Assembly: GCF_014202275.1 (NCBI RefSeq) | Contig: NZ_JACHGF010000005.1 | Span: 317,789-381,788 of the forward strand | Direction of reading: 5' to 3' | DNA: 64,000 nucleotides | From: Rhabdobacter roseus | GTDB lineage: Bacteria; Bacteroidota; Bacteroidia; Cytophagales; Spirosomataceae | Shown here: one piece after another, positions 33,505-42,268 of the stretch | How the letters are laid out: every line of letters starts with the position of its first letter | How positions within the stretch are numbered: position 1 is the stretch's first letter | Translations under genes and position numbers: made by a program | The notes under the pieces: generated by a model | Told to the model about the DNA's origin: nothing | What the model saw: only the letters and a program-made list of their open reading frames with translations | Databases searched by the model: none

Positions 33505-35157
33505 TTAGTAGCCCGGATTTTGCACGATTTTCGGGTTTTGGTCAATCACCGCCTGCGGGATCGGCATCAGGTAATTCTTCCCTGGGTCAAACTTGATGGT
33601 ACCTCCACCTACGTTGACGACTTCGTAGGTCAGGGCTCCGTTTACCGTCGTAATTTTCATGCCCCGCAGGGGCTGGCTGAATACCTGCGGCGCCACCCGC
33701 CATCGCCACAGGTCTAGCAGCCTTTTTCCTTCAAAAGCCAGCTCAACCCGGCGTTCCCGGCGGATACGCTGACGCATCTGCTCCTGGCTAAGGCCCGCGG
33801 GAAGATTGGGCAACCCGGCCCGGGTCCGGATTTTATGGATGGCCTCGTACACCGACGCATCGGGACCGGACAGCTCATTTTTGGCTTCGGCGTAATTCAG
33901 AAGTACCTCGGCGTAGCGGAAGATGATCGAATTGGAGCCGCCCGTCAGGTTGTTGAGGTTGTCACGGCTGGGCATGACGGCCGGGTCCAGGAGCTTCTTG
34001 AGAAAGTACCCCGTGCGGTTTCTTCCTCCCGCCCCGGATGCGTCGAAGACATTGTTGTTGTTGGCAATACCTAAACGGGTATAAATCACCTGCCCGCCAA
34101 TCCAGGGGGTACCGTCGTACAGGATTGAGGCGTAAAAACGTTTTTCTCGGTTTTCGTACGGCTTTTTGGGGTCGTACAGCGTAGAGCCTTCGGCGGCGGT
34201 TTTGCCGTCCAGAAATTCGTATTCGTCTACAAGATTCTGCGTCGGGTTCACACTACCCCAGCCCAGGCCGTTGCTGAGCATCGTAACGCCCCAATACGTA
34301 TCGCGGGCGTGTCCTTTGATATTAGGCGCGTATTGAATGTCAAAAATGACCTCTTGGTTGTTCTCATTGGCCGAATAAAACAGCGCGCCATAGTCGGCAA
34401 AAAGTGCATAGGTACCCAATTGCATGATCTGTTGGTTGGTCGTCGCGGCATCTCTCCATTTCCCGGCGTAGAGTTCCAGTTCTCCTTTCAGGGCCAGGGC
34501 GGCTCCTTTGGTGGCGCGTCCTACGTTGGTGCCCGTCACGGCCGTCGGCAAATCGGCCGCGGCTTTAGCGCATTCCTCCTGGATAAAAGCGACGCATTCT
34601 TCGTAGGTACTTCGGGGGTAGTTGATGTCTTCGCCCGAATTGCGGTTTAGTACTTTGGTAATCAAAGGTACCCCGCCGTACCAATTAACGAGGGACGTAT
34701 AGTAGTAGGCCCGCAGAAAACGCGCCTGGGCCAGCATGTTTTTCTTGGTAGCCTCTTCAAAAGAGGAAGCCGCGATTTTTTCGAGAAACAGATTACACTT
34801 CCGGATATTGGCGTACATCCGACTCCAGTGGGGGCCAAAGATCTGGGCGTTGGGACCGTAGGTATTGTTGGCAAAATGCGTGTATGAAAGTACCCCAGCA
34901 ATGTTGGCATTGACGGCATTGTCTGAATAATTATCCAGCGGATCATTGCTTACTTCGGTGGGTACATTGGTCCATATCGACGACCAGGGCCCCGCATTTA
35001 GGGCGTGGTAGATGTCGTTTAGAAACAAGTCGGCATTTTGGGGCGTACTCCATACGGTTTCATCCGTCAGTTGATCCGTCGGGGCTACGTTCACCAGGGC
35101 ATCGCTGCACGATAAACAGCTCAAAAGTGCTACCAGGGAGATAACTATTTTTTTCAT
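33505..35157 (-). CDS. SusD/RagB-family outer-membrane lipoprotein (locus A)
   Basis: 550 residues. The signal ends with cysteines in LLSCLSCSD, giving a lipidated N-terminus. The TPR-like N-terminal region (FLNDIYHALNAG, ARFLRAYYYTSLVNWYGGVPLIT) and the C-terminal pattern (ILRYAEVLLNYAEAKNE-like IFRYAEVLLNYAEAKNE, RIRRERRVELAFEGKRLLDLWRW, and the end KNYLMPIPQAVIDQNPKIVQNPGY) are diagnostic. It is the substrate-capturing lid on the SusC transporter, encoded 22 bases upstream of it on the same strand. The bound glycan is unknown. Confidence 0.95.
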   Translation of the reverse strand: MKKIVISLVALLSCLSCSDALVNVAPTDQLTDETVWSTPQNADLFLNDIYHALNAGPWSSIWTNVPTEVSNDPLDNYSDNAVNANIAGVLSYTHFANNTYGPNAQIFGPHWSRMYANIRKCNLFLEKIAASSFEEATKKNMLAQARFLRAYYYTSLVNWYGGVPLITKVLNRNSGEDINYPRSTYEECVAFIQEECAKAAADLPTAVTGTNVGRATKGAALALKGELELYAGKWRDAATTNQQIMQLGTYALFADYGALFYSANENNQEVIFDIQYAPNIKGHARDTYWGVTMLSNGLGWGSVNPTQNLVDEYEFLDGKTAAEGSTLYDPKKPYENREKRFYASILYDGTPWIGGQVIYTRLGIANNNNVFDASGAGGRNRTGYFLKKLLDPAVMPSRDNLNNLTGGSNSIIFRYAEVLLNYAEAKNELSGPDASVYEAIHKIRTRAGLPNLPAGLSQEQMRQRIRRERRVELAFEGKRLLDLWRWRVAPQVFSQPLRGMKITTVNGALTYEVVNVGGGTIKFDPGKNYLMPIPQAVIDQNPKIVQNPGY

Positions 35158-35179
35158 GATTAGTCAGTTTGGGCAAATG

Positions 35180-38100
35180 TTAGAAACCAATGGTCAAGCC
35201 GGCTGTATACACCTTTTGCTGGAAGTAGTACCGCGCCCGGTTGCTGGCTAGTTCCGGATCTAGAAAGGGTACTTTGGAAAAGGTAAGCAGGTTCTGACCT
35301 GATACATAGATGCGTACCGTCTGGGCTTTCAGTCGGCCGAGAATCGACGAAGGCAGGCTGTACCCAAAATCGAGCGTTTTCAGCCGCAGGTAGCTTCCGT
35401 CTCGCACCCAGAAAGACGACACCTGGCTATTGTTGGTGGTGGGCGAAGGCGTTATGCGTGGGTAACCCGCGTTGGGGTTTTCGGGCGTCCAGTAGTCCAG
35501 CTGCTCCCGAAATACCTTGGCCCCGTTAAAAAACGGCAGTTGGGCTTCATTTTCCAGCAAGATGGTACTTGAGGCCGCTCCCTGCCAGAGTAGGTTCAGA
35601 TCAAAACCCCGCCAGGACAGGTTGGTGGTCAGCCCCAGAATCATCTGTGGCTCCAGCGGCTTGCCGATGAAAACTTCGTCTTGGCTGTCGATTTTGCCGT
35701 CGTTGTTGATATCCTCGTACTTAATATCACCGGGTTTCAGGGCACCAAACTGGGTAGCAGCTGCTTTAATCTCTTCCTCCGACTGAAAGTACCCGATAGC
35801 CCGGTAGCCAAAACGGGAGTTGTAGGCGCGGTCGGTCCGGCGGCGGTTGGGGTTGTTGAAAGTGGAGGCATTTTCAAACGTCTGTACCAGCTTGTTGGCC
35901 GCGTAGGTAAAATTAAAGGTGGCGTCTAGCCGAAGCTCCTTGCCAAGCGTTTGGCGGGTATTGAGCGATAGGTCCACCCCCCGGTTGATCATTTCGCCGG
36001 CGTTCACCTGTGATATACCGATGCCGTATTCGACCGGCACCGTCTGGCTGGGCGAAACCAGCATATTGGAGCGCATCTCATTGAAATAATCGGCCTCCAG
36101 GTTCAGCCGTCCATTCCACAGGGAAGCTTCAAACCCAACGTCAAATTTATTGGCCGTTTCCCAGGTGATGGCCGGGTTGGCTTCGTTGCGCTCAAAAACG
36201 CCCTGCGTTTGGTAAAATTGGGTTCCGCCAAATACGTAGCTGTTGGCCAGTCCGTAGGTACTTAAGTATTGAAAAGCACTACCGGCCAGGTTGCCCGACT
36301 TTCCGTACGAAGTCCGAACCTTTAAGTTGTTTACCCAACGTACCCGATCTTTGAAAAACGCTTCTTCCGAAAGCCGCCAGCCGATGGACGCAGCCGGAAA
36401 GAAGGCAAATCGTTTGCCCGGCGCGAAGTAGTAATGGCCATCGTAACGCCCCGCCAGCTCGACGAGGTACTTCTCGGCGAAGTTATAGCTGGCCCGGCCG
36501 ACAAAACCCACCTGCTTGCTGGCACTGGATGAGCCGGCGTTGTCGTAGTTGACTTTATTAGTACTCCCTACCGAAAGCTCATCCAAATAAACGGAATAGT
36601 TGAGCCGGGAGGCGGAGAATTGGTTGGACTGCCCGTTACGCTGCTCAAGTACCCCTAACATATTGATGGCGTGTTTACCAAAGGTATTGGTGTAAGTGAG
36701 ATAGCCCTGGAGGGTTGTTCGGGGGCTCTGGCTGAAGGCTTGTGACAGCTGCGGCGCTCCTACGCCCCCCTTGGTGGGCACAAACTGATCCTGAGCGTTG
36801 AGGGCGTAGTAGGTAAAGGGCACTTGCCACGCTTTGTTGAAAGAATAATTCAGGTCATAGGCCGCTACGGCTTTAAGGGCCAGTCCCGGCACAAAGGGTA
36901 ATTGCTGCTCAACGGCCAGTTGAGTAAACAGCATGTTGCTATTCGTATTGTTATAGCCACTCTCGTAAATGGCGGGTAAAAGCTCATTGCCGGGCAGGCC
37001 GTTCTGAAACGACAGCTGATTGGTCAGCAGGGGCGGGTTTTTGGTTACGGACGTGAATATACCCGTCCCGGTAGTAGATCCGGGGTTCTTGGTGGTCTCC
37101 AAGGCGCCCTTTACATCCAAAGAGACGGTCGTAGTTGGAGTGGCATTCACATCGACATTCGTGGACAAATTGACGCGCGAAAAGTTAATGGTACGCACGG
37201 CACCTTCTTGGTAGAGGTACCTGATAGAGCTAAAGTACCGGATTTTTTCCGAGCCACCCGTTAGCGTCAGATCATGGTTGGTCATGGGCGCGTTGAAGTT
37301 TATGACTTCCCGGACCCAATCATGATCGGGATAGTGATCCGGATCGGAGCCGTCGCGGTACTTCTGCAATTGTTCTTCGGTATAGGTCGGCGATAACCCT
37401 GCGTTTTGGTTGGCGGTGTTCAGGAGAGACGCAAATTCGTAGGCATTCAGGTAGTCGGGATACCTGGTGGGCCGCTGGATGCCGGTCCAGCCGCTGTAGC
37501 TCAGGGATATTTTTCCCGCCTTTCCCCGTTTGGTCGTCACCAGGATAACCCCATTAGCTCCCGCCAACCCGTAAGGAGCTACGGCGGCAGCATCTTTAAG
37601 TACCGTAATACTCTCTATTTCGTTGGGGTTCAGTTGGGAAAAAGGCCGTGGGATACCATCCACAATGGTGAGCGCTCCGTTTTGCGACCCCGTAGTACCT
37701 AGCCCCCTCACCCGGATGGTTGAGGCATCGCGACCGGGCTCGCCGCTGGCCTGAAACGCCAAAACTCCGGACACGCGCCCGGCTATACTGTTATTGATAT
37801 TAGCTACCGGGGCCGCTTTTAATTCATCCCCTTTTACCGTAGACACGGCCGCCGTTGTTGAGGTTTTGCGCTGAGTACCGTAGCCTACCACCACTACTTC
37901 ACTGAGGGCTTTCACTTCGGGCGTGAGGACAATACTCAGGTTTGACCGACTGTCGAGCGCTATTTCCTGCGATTGATACCCCACAAAGCTGAATACCAGT
38001 ACCTGATCGTTATCATCGATCCGTAGGGTATATTCCCCGTTGCCATCGGTGGTGGTACCCTTGGTGGTACCTTTCACCACCACCGTCACTCCCGGGATCG

Positions 38101-38560
38101 CCTGCCTATTTTCGGCATCCGTCACCGTACCCGTTATGGTACGGGCGGCGGACTCATAGGCCTTAGCCGCGCTGGGCACGGCCGTTTGGTCAGGGGTGGG
38201 TACTTTATCCAACAGGATTTGCTTTCCCCTCACTTCATAAACCACATCGAGCGGCCTCAGAAGGCTCGTCAGTACGTCAGCGAGCGGTTGGTTGCTTACT
38301 TTCAAAGATACTTTACGACTGGCAGGAACTACCTGCGGGCTATACATAAACCGCACCTCTACCTGCTTCTCAAGCTGCCGCAATACAGCTTTGACTTCCT
38401 GCTCGTTTACTTCCAGAGATACTTTGCGGTGAAGCAAATCCTGGGCAGCCGCATCCCGGGCGTAGGCCATACCGGCCACGGCTGTTAGCAACAGCAATTG
38501 AATGAAGCTGACACGCATCATTTGGCAGATTTGAGAGTGAATAAGTATTCCTTTTTTCAT
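35180..38560 (-). CDS. SusC/RagA TonB-dependent transporter with STN domain (locus A)
   Basis: 1126 residues from the ATG at 38560; an upstream in-frame start at 38665 gives non-signal-like sequence. After the signal (FIQLLLLTAVAGMAYARDAAAQ) comes a secretin/TonB N-terminal (STN) domain (VSLEVNEQEVKAVLRQLEKQ) for FecR contact. A carboxypeptidase-D-like domain follows (ITGTVTDAENRQAIPGVTVVVKG), then the plug (VVVGYGTQRKTSTTAAVSTV, VLKDAAAVAPYGLAGANGVILVTTKRG) and the 22-strand barrel ending in an aromatic residue (VYTAGLTIGF). It imports oligosaccharide with SusD, driven by TonB. The STN domain signals substrate binding to the FecR/ECF sigma pair upstream. Confidence 0.95.
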   Translation of the reverse strand: MKKGILIHSQICQMMRVSFIQLLLLTAVAGMAYARDAAAQDLLHRKVSLEVNEQEVKAVLRQLEKQVEVRFMYSPQVVPASRKVSLKVSNQPLADVLTSLLRPLDVVYEVRGKQILLDKVPTPDQTAVPSAAKAYESAARTITGTVTDAENRQAIPGVTVVVKGTTKGTTTDGNGEYTLRIDDNDQVLVFSFVGYQSQEIALDSRSNLSIVLTPEVKALSEVVVVGYGTQRKTSTTAAVSTVKGDELKAAPVANINNSIAGRVSGVLAFQASGEPGRDASTIRVRGLGTTGSQNGALTIVDGIPRPFSQLNPNEIESITVLKDAAAVAPYGLAGANGVILVTTKRGKAGKISLSYSGWTGIQRPTRYPDYLNAYEFASLLNTANQNAGLSPTYTEEQLQKYRDGSDPDHYPDHDWVREVINFNAPMTNHDLTLTGGSEKIRYFSSIRYLYQEGAVRTINFSRVNLSTNVDVNATPTTTVSLDVKGALETTKNPGSTTGTGIFTSVTKNPPLLTNQLSFQNGLPGNELLPAIYESGYNNTNSNMLFTQLAVEQQLPFVPGLALKAVAAYDLNYSFNKAWQVPFTYYALNAQDQFVPTKGGVGAPQLSQAFSQSPRTTLQGYLTYTNTFGKHAINMLGVLEQRNGQSNQFSASRLNYSVYLDELSVGSTNKVNYDNAGSSSASKQVGFVGRASYNFAEKYLVELAGRYDGHYYFAPGKRFAFFPAASIGWRLSEEAFFKDRVRWVNNLKVRTSYGKSGNLAGSAFQYLSTYGLANSYVFGGTQFYQTQGVFERNEANPAITWETANKFDVGFEASLWNGRLNLEADYFNEMRSNMLVSPSQTVPVEYGIGISQVNAGEMINRGVDLSLNTRQTLGKELRLDATFNFTYAANKLVQTFENASTFNNPNRRRTDRAYNSRFGYRAIGYFQSEEEIKAAATQFGALKPGDIKYEDINNDGKIDSQDEVFIGKPLEPQMILGLTTNLSWRGFDLNLLWQGAASSTILLENEAQLPFFNGAKVFREQLDYWTPENPNAGYPRITPSPTTNNSQVSSFWVRDGSYLRLKTLDFGYSLPSSILGRLKAQTVRIYVSGQNLLTFSKVPFLDPELASNRARYYFQQKVYTAGLTIGF

Positions 38561-38599
38561 ACTTTTGGTGGTTTGGTTAGTGTAAACTGGCACAACAAT

Positions 38600-38678
38600 C
38601 CCGCCCTCATCAAAATGAGGTATCCAAACTTGGGGCGGGTACTTTCGGAGCCGGTCGTGTTGCATCCACTACCGGCTC
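38600..38678 (-). promoter_or_regulatory. Two stem-loops between fecR and susC (locus A)
   Basis: GAGCCGGT (38648-38655) pairs with ACCGGCTC (38671-38678). CCCGCCC (38600-38606) pairs with GGGCGGG (38633-38639) around an inner CTCAT-CAAA-ATGAG. On the minus strand both lie after the fecR stop and before the susC ATG at 38560. No T-tract follows. They may act as an attenuator or processing site separating regulator from importer expression. Confidence 0.45.
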
Positions 38679-38692
38679 TTTTCTACGACATA

Positions 38693-39775
38693 CTACTTAC
38701 ATCCCTTGCTATAAATAACTACTTGTGTTTCAATAATTTCGTAGGAGGAGTGAATACTACGGCAGAGTAAGTCCAGTTTTTCGGCGAACGTTTCACTACC
38801 CAGGGTGGCCGTGATCTGGCAGTGCTTCAATACTTGTTCGTCGTACACTAGCTCAATGCCGTAGGCTTGGCTTAAATCCCGGAAAATCTGAGAGGCAGGG
38901 GCTTCTACGTAATTAAACTCCGGGGAGTCGTCCATCGGCTGAACAACGACGGGCTCTTCCACAAGCGACTTAGCCAACCGCTGGCCTTCGGTCAACAGCC
39001 TCACCTGCTGATTTGGCGTTAAGACAACGCCTTCTTTGTTCGAGGCTTGCTGGCGCAGATCGGCCGTTCGGAATACCGACACTTTGCCGGTTTTGACAAT
39101 CACCCGGCTCTCCGGCCTCCCTGCATCCGCTTCAATCCAGAAGCTCGTGCCCAGTACCCGGGTTACTAATTTTTCGGTAAGTACCCAAAATGGCTTGGCG
39201 GGATTATGTGCCACCTCAAAAAACGCATTTCCCTTCAGGTAAATTCTTCGTTCGGCTTCCCCGAATTCTTTTGGATAATTCACGCTCGCCAGTGGCTCAA
39301 GGGTAATCCGGCTCCCATCTGGCAGCTGCACCAGCCTGGCTTTTGGCTCGTTATTGGTGATGGTTATCAGACCCTGGGGCTGAGTAGCGGCCTGAGACGT
39401 TGAAGGCTGTGAAGGGCTGCGATTCTCGTACAGAAACCACGCCCAGCTTAAGCCAAGTACCACCATAGCGGCCGCAGCCACGCGGCTCCAGGCCCGAAGT
39501 GACATCACCCGGCCCGCTGGGGCTTGTCGTTGCTGGATAAGGCTCCAGGTTTCATCAATGGCCTCATCCATTTCCGCTTTGGAGACCTGCTGATGGGGCA
39601 TTTCCAGTACCCTGAGCCAGGCCCGAGCCTGATCAACCGTAGCTTGTTTTTCCGGGTTCAACCGCAGCCATTCGTTCCAAAAGTCCTCTGACTGGGGGCT
39701 AGGACTTAGAACCCACTCACGAAACCATTCGTCTTTCAGAAATTCTTCTGCGGTATAGAAAGCATAGTTGAACAT
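38693..39775 (-). CDS. FecR-family anti-sigma factor (locus A)
   Basis: 360 residues. The cytoplasmic N-terminal part (FWNEWLRLNPEKQATVDQARAWL) resembles the anti-sigma segment. One transmembrane helix (RVAAAAMVVLGLSWAWFLY, about residues 110-128) follows. The periplasmic FecR domain begins at ARLVQLPDGSRITLEPLASVNYPKEF, with RRIYLKGNAFFEVAHNPAKPFWVLTEKLVTRVLGTSFWIEA and a C-terminal STN-like DUF4974 domain (FRDLSQAYGIELVYDEQVLKHCQITATL). It senses the SusC STN domain and controls the ECF sigma encoded just upstream, with a 78-base gap. Confidence 0.93.
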   Translation of the reverse strand: MFNYAFYTAEEFLKDEWFREWVLSPSPQSEDFWNEWLRLNPEKQATVDQARAWLRVLEMPHQQVSKAEMDEAIDETWSLIQQRQAPAGRVMSLRAWSRVAAAAMVVLGLSWAWFLYENRSPSQPSTSQAATQPQGLITITNNEPKARLVQLPDGSRITLEPLASVNYPKEFGEAERRIYLKGNAFFEVAHNPAKPFWVLTEKLVTRVLGTSFWIEADAGRPESRVIVKTGKVSVFRTADLRQQASNKEGVVLTPNQQVRLLTEGQRLAKSLVEEPVVVQPMDDSPEFNYVEAPASQIFRDLSQAYGIELVYDEQVLKHCQITATLGSETFAEKLDLLCRSIHSSYEIIETQVVIYSKGCK

Positions 39776-39853
39776 GAAACGGCGCGCTTTTAATCAGAGA
39801 TGCAGCCGCGCGTAGGCACATACCCTCTTTTTGAGAAAAATAATGGAAAGAAA

Positions 39854-40477
39854 TCAGGAAAAGAGTTGATCAGCGACCGATAGCCCTAGAAGTATAAAGC
39901 TTAAGTCGTGGGGAACGACTTGGCGAAGGCTATACAGCGCCTTCTGGAGCAGATTAGAAACCGATTGGTGGGAGATCCCCATGACCTCCGCGATTTCCTC
40001 GCGCGTGAGGTTTTGGTAGTATTTAAGGTAAACAATCTCGCGCTGCCGGCGGGGTAGTTCGTTGAGGTACTCCGCTACCCGCTGGGCCTGGCGGACAATA
40101 CTCTCCCTTTCAATGAAGAGGAGCTCGGGGGATGATTCAAAATAAAATAACTTTTCGTCGTCTACGGGCTGGTCACTTAGGCGAAGAACCGACGCTTTTG
40201 ACAGCTTTCGTGCCAGTCGTCGGCGTAGCGAAATGAGCAAATAAGCTTTGACCGAATGGGGTTGTGCTACCTGATGACGTTGGAACCAAAGATCAATAAA
40301 AAGCTCCTGAATGCAGTCTTTAATTACTTCTTTGCTTTTGCTGTATTTGCTGCCATAATTTAGTAGCGGTCCGTAAAAACGCTCCATGAGTTTTCGTAAG
40401 GCCGTTTCGTCATCAGCCAAAAAAGCCTTCCAGTCCTGATCGTCCCTGTCCATGCATGGGCTATCAATCGGTTTCAC
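39854..40477 (-). CDS. ECF-type RNA polymerase sigma factor (locus A)
   Basis: 207 residues. Region 2 is IKDCIQELFIDLWFQRH with VKAYLLISLRRRL. Region 4 is YLNELPRRQREIVYLKYYQNLTREEIAEVMGISHQSVSNLLQKALYSLR, a helix-turn-helix for -35 recognition. A hydrophobic tail (LSFILLGLSV) ends the protein, as often seen in Bacteroidota SusCD-linked sigmas. It directs transcription of the adjacent susC operon when released from FecR. I used the first ATG; a second Met at codon 9 is possible. A promoter-like pair lies about 96-126 bases upstream. Confidence 0.92.
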   Translation of the reverse strand: MKPIDSPCMDRDDQDWKAFLADDETALRKLMERFYGPLLNYGSKYSKSKEVIKDCIQELFIDLWFQRHQVAQPHSVKAYLLISLRRRLARKLSKASVLRLSDQPVDDEKLFYFESSPELLFIERESIVRQAQRVAEYLNELPRRQREIVYLKYYQNLTREEIAEVMGISHQSVSNLLQKALYSLRQVVPHDLSFILLGLSVADQLFS

Positions 40478-40794
40478 ATCCGTAGTCGATTTAGATTGAG
40501 TGCATAGTTACGCAAACCCTCAGAGACCGTCTAGCTTTCCACTTTAAGACATTGTTAAGGTTGAGTCGAGAGCAAACTTAACTTTTCAAACCCGAAGAAC
40601 CAATTCGGCACTGCATCGAAAGTAACTTCCTAATAATCAATAAATTTAAGCCATTCATAGGTACTTCAAGTACCTCCACATAACCTAGCCTCCGGGCCGT
40701 TGCTGAGGGACTTTGGCTGTCTATTGCAGACACTTCGTGAGGGTTGATTCCTTTAATAAGTACCCTTGCCCCGGCCTCTACTTACCCGCGGTCG
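40478..40794. other. 317-base gap between sigma factor and MFS genes
   Basis: The gap contains the candidate sigma-factor promoter (40573-40603) and a perfect odd palindrome AGGTACTT-C-AAGTACCT (40659-40675) made of two facing GTAC words. It also holds a small TGTCT/AGACA dyad near 40720-40733. No coding frame is convincing. Confidence 0.55.
40573..40603 (-). promoter_or_regulatory. Promoter for locus A ECF sigma gene
   Basis: On the minus strand, TTG (40603-40601) is followed after a 20-base spacer by TAAGTTTG (40580-40573), a TAnnTTTG -7 box. This matches the Bacteroidota housekeeping promoter layout and is the best two-box match I found. It would give a leader of about 90 bases before the ATG at 40477. 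Confidence 0.5.
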
Positions 40795-42078
40795 CTATCC
40801 ATCCAGAATACCCGTATCCACACTAGTGGGCGGGGTACCGGTCCAGGTCAGTTCCTTGGTGGGGTCAATGACCAGCCAAAGCAAGCTGCTAAAGGCCAGC
40901 AAGGTACCTATGATGTAGAGCGGATAGGTGTAGTCGCCGGTGACGTCCACGATTCTGCCAAAAAATACCGCCAGGAAAAAACCACCCAGCTGCCCGATCA
41001 TGTTCATGGTACCGGCTACGGTACCCGCGCGGCTCTTGCCAATATCCACGCAGACGGCAAACGATACGGGCAGCGTCAGGTCCTTGAAAAGCATCCCCAA
41101 CGACAGCAGGTAGGCCGCCGTCACGTTGTCGGTGGTCAGGGCTGAGGTCCACATAACGGCACTCGACAAGCCCATGCCCACCAGCCCCACACTGGCGCGG
41201 CCCACGCGCAGGCCGAAACGCTTCACGAGCCAGTCGCTCAGGAAGCCGCCTGCGAAGCAGCCCACCGCCCCCGACAGAAAAGGCAGCGTGGTAAAAAGCT
41301 GCATGTCGGCTTCGGAGAAGTGCCGCCCTTCCTGAAGGTAGATGGGCATCCAGCTGTAGAAGAAGTAAGCTCCGTACATGTAGAAATGAAACATGATTAC
41401 GAGTGCCCAGAGGTTGCGGCTGCGCAGCAGCGCGCCCCAGGCCAGGCTGTGCGCCTGCGGACGAAAGCGGCGGTACTGCTCAATGTATCGGAGCTCTTTC
41501 TCGGACACGCCCTTTTTCTCGTTGGGGAAATCCCGAAACCAATAGTACCACACCACGGCCCACACGACCCCCACCAGCCCCATGGTGTAGAACGACGCCC
41601 GCCAGCCCAGCGAAGCGGCCAAAGGTACCATCACCAGGGGTGCCACGGCACCGCCCAGGCGCCCGGCGGCCCAGATAAACGCCTGCGCCCGGCCCGTTTC
41701 GACCGCCGGAAACCAGCGGGCTATCACGATGGAGCTGTTGGGGTAAGCGCCCGCCTCGCCCATCCCGAACAGGAAGCGTATGACAATGAGCGCGATCAGG
41801 CCGGAGGCTACGCCCGTCAGGGCCGTAAAGAGCGACCACCAAAGTACCACCCGGAGCAGTACCCGGCGAGGGCCGACGCGGTCGCCGAGGGCACCGGTAG
41901 GTACTTCAAAAAGCGCGTAGGCCAGCGAAAAAGCGCCCAGAATCCAGCCAAACTGCTCGTTGGTGAGGTCGAGGTCGTCTTTCATGCGTTTGCCCACCAC
42001 CGAGATACACACGCGATCGAGGTAGGTGATCATGGACAACGAAAACAGGAACGTCAGCACACGGTAACGATACAGCAT
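40795..42078 (-). CDS. MFS transporter, anion:cation symporter (ACS) type
   Basis: 427 residues with 12 predicted helices. The first loop has MITYLDRVCISVVGKRMKDDLDL. Between helices two and three sits the MFS motif LGDRVGPRRVLLRVVLWW. IWAAGRLGGAVAPLVM and NEKKGVSEKEL in the central loop are typical of ACS-family carriers for hexuronates, galactonate or similar organic anions. It therefore probably imports a sugar acid by proton symport across the inner membrane. It is divergent from thrA and not obviously in an operon. Confidence 0.85.
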   Translation of the reverse strand: MLYRYRVLTFLFSLSMITYLDRVCISVVGKRMKDDLDLTNEQFGWILGAFSLAYALFEVPTGALGDRVGPRRVLLRVVLWWSLFTALTGVASGLIALIVIRFLFGMGEAGAYPNSSIVIARWFPAVETGRAQAFIWAAGRLGGAVAPLVMVPLAASLGWRASFYTMGLVGVVWAVVWYYWFRDFPNEKKGVSEKELRYIEQYRRFRPQAHSLAWGALLRSRNLWALVIMFHFYMYGAYFFYSWMPIYLQEGRHFSEADMQLFTTLPFLSGAVGCFAGGFLSDWLVKRFGLRVGRASVGLVGMGLSSAVMWTSALTTDNVTAAYLLSLGMLFKDLTLPVSFAVCVDIGKSRAGTVAGTMNMIGQLGGFFLAVFFGRIVDVTGDYTYPLYIIGTLLAFSSLLWLVIDPTKELTWTGTPPTSVDTGILDG

Positions 42079-42195
42079 AGGCGGGCAGGGTCGAAGGGTT
42101 GGGTAGTAGCAAGCAATGGATCAAGAAAAATAAGCAACATTTTCGCAGCTTACGTACTTTTTGGGGGAAAATCATCCGACCGGCAGGCGAATTGC

Positions 42196-42203
42196 TATAT
42201 TTG
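42196..42203 (+). promoter_or_regulatory. Candidate -7 promoter element for thrA
   Basis: TATATTTG fits TAnnTTTG and lies 66 bases before the thrA ATG at 42269. No TTG box sits at the standard spacing. The downstream leader is AT-rich and could carry regulation, but I saw no leader peptide with runs of threonine or isoleucine. Confidence 0.4.
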
Positions 42204-42268
42204 CAGCCTGATAGAATTGCCTAGCAATCATCCTTTTGTCATTCTCTTTATTTCGAATTCGGTAGTTA

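Noticed and set aside
42191-42228. ATTGCTA...TAGCAAT inverted repeat before thrA, considered as an attenuator or riboswitch
   Set aside because: The stem is short and AT-rich, there is no leader peptide with Thr/Ile codons and no terminator T-run. It overlaps the -7 promoter box instead.
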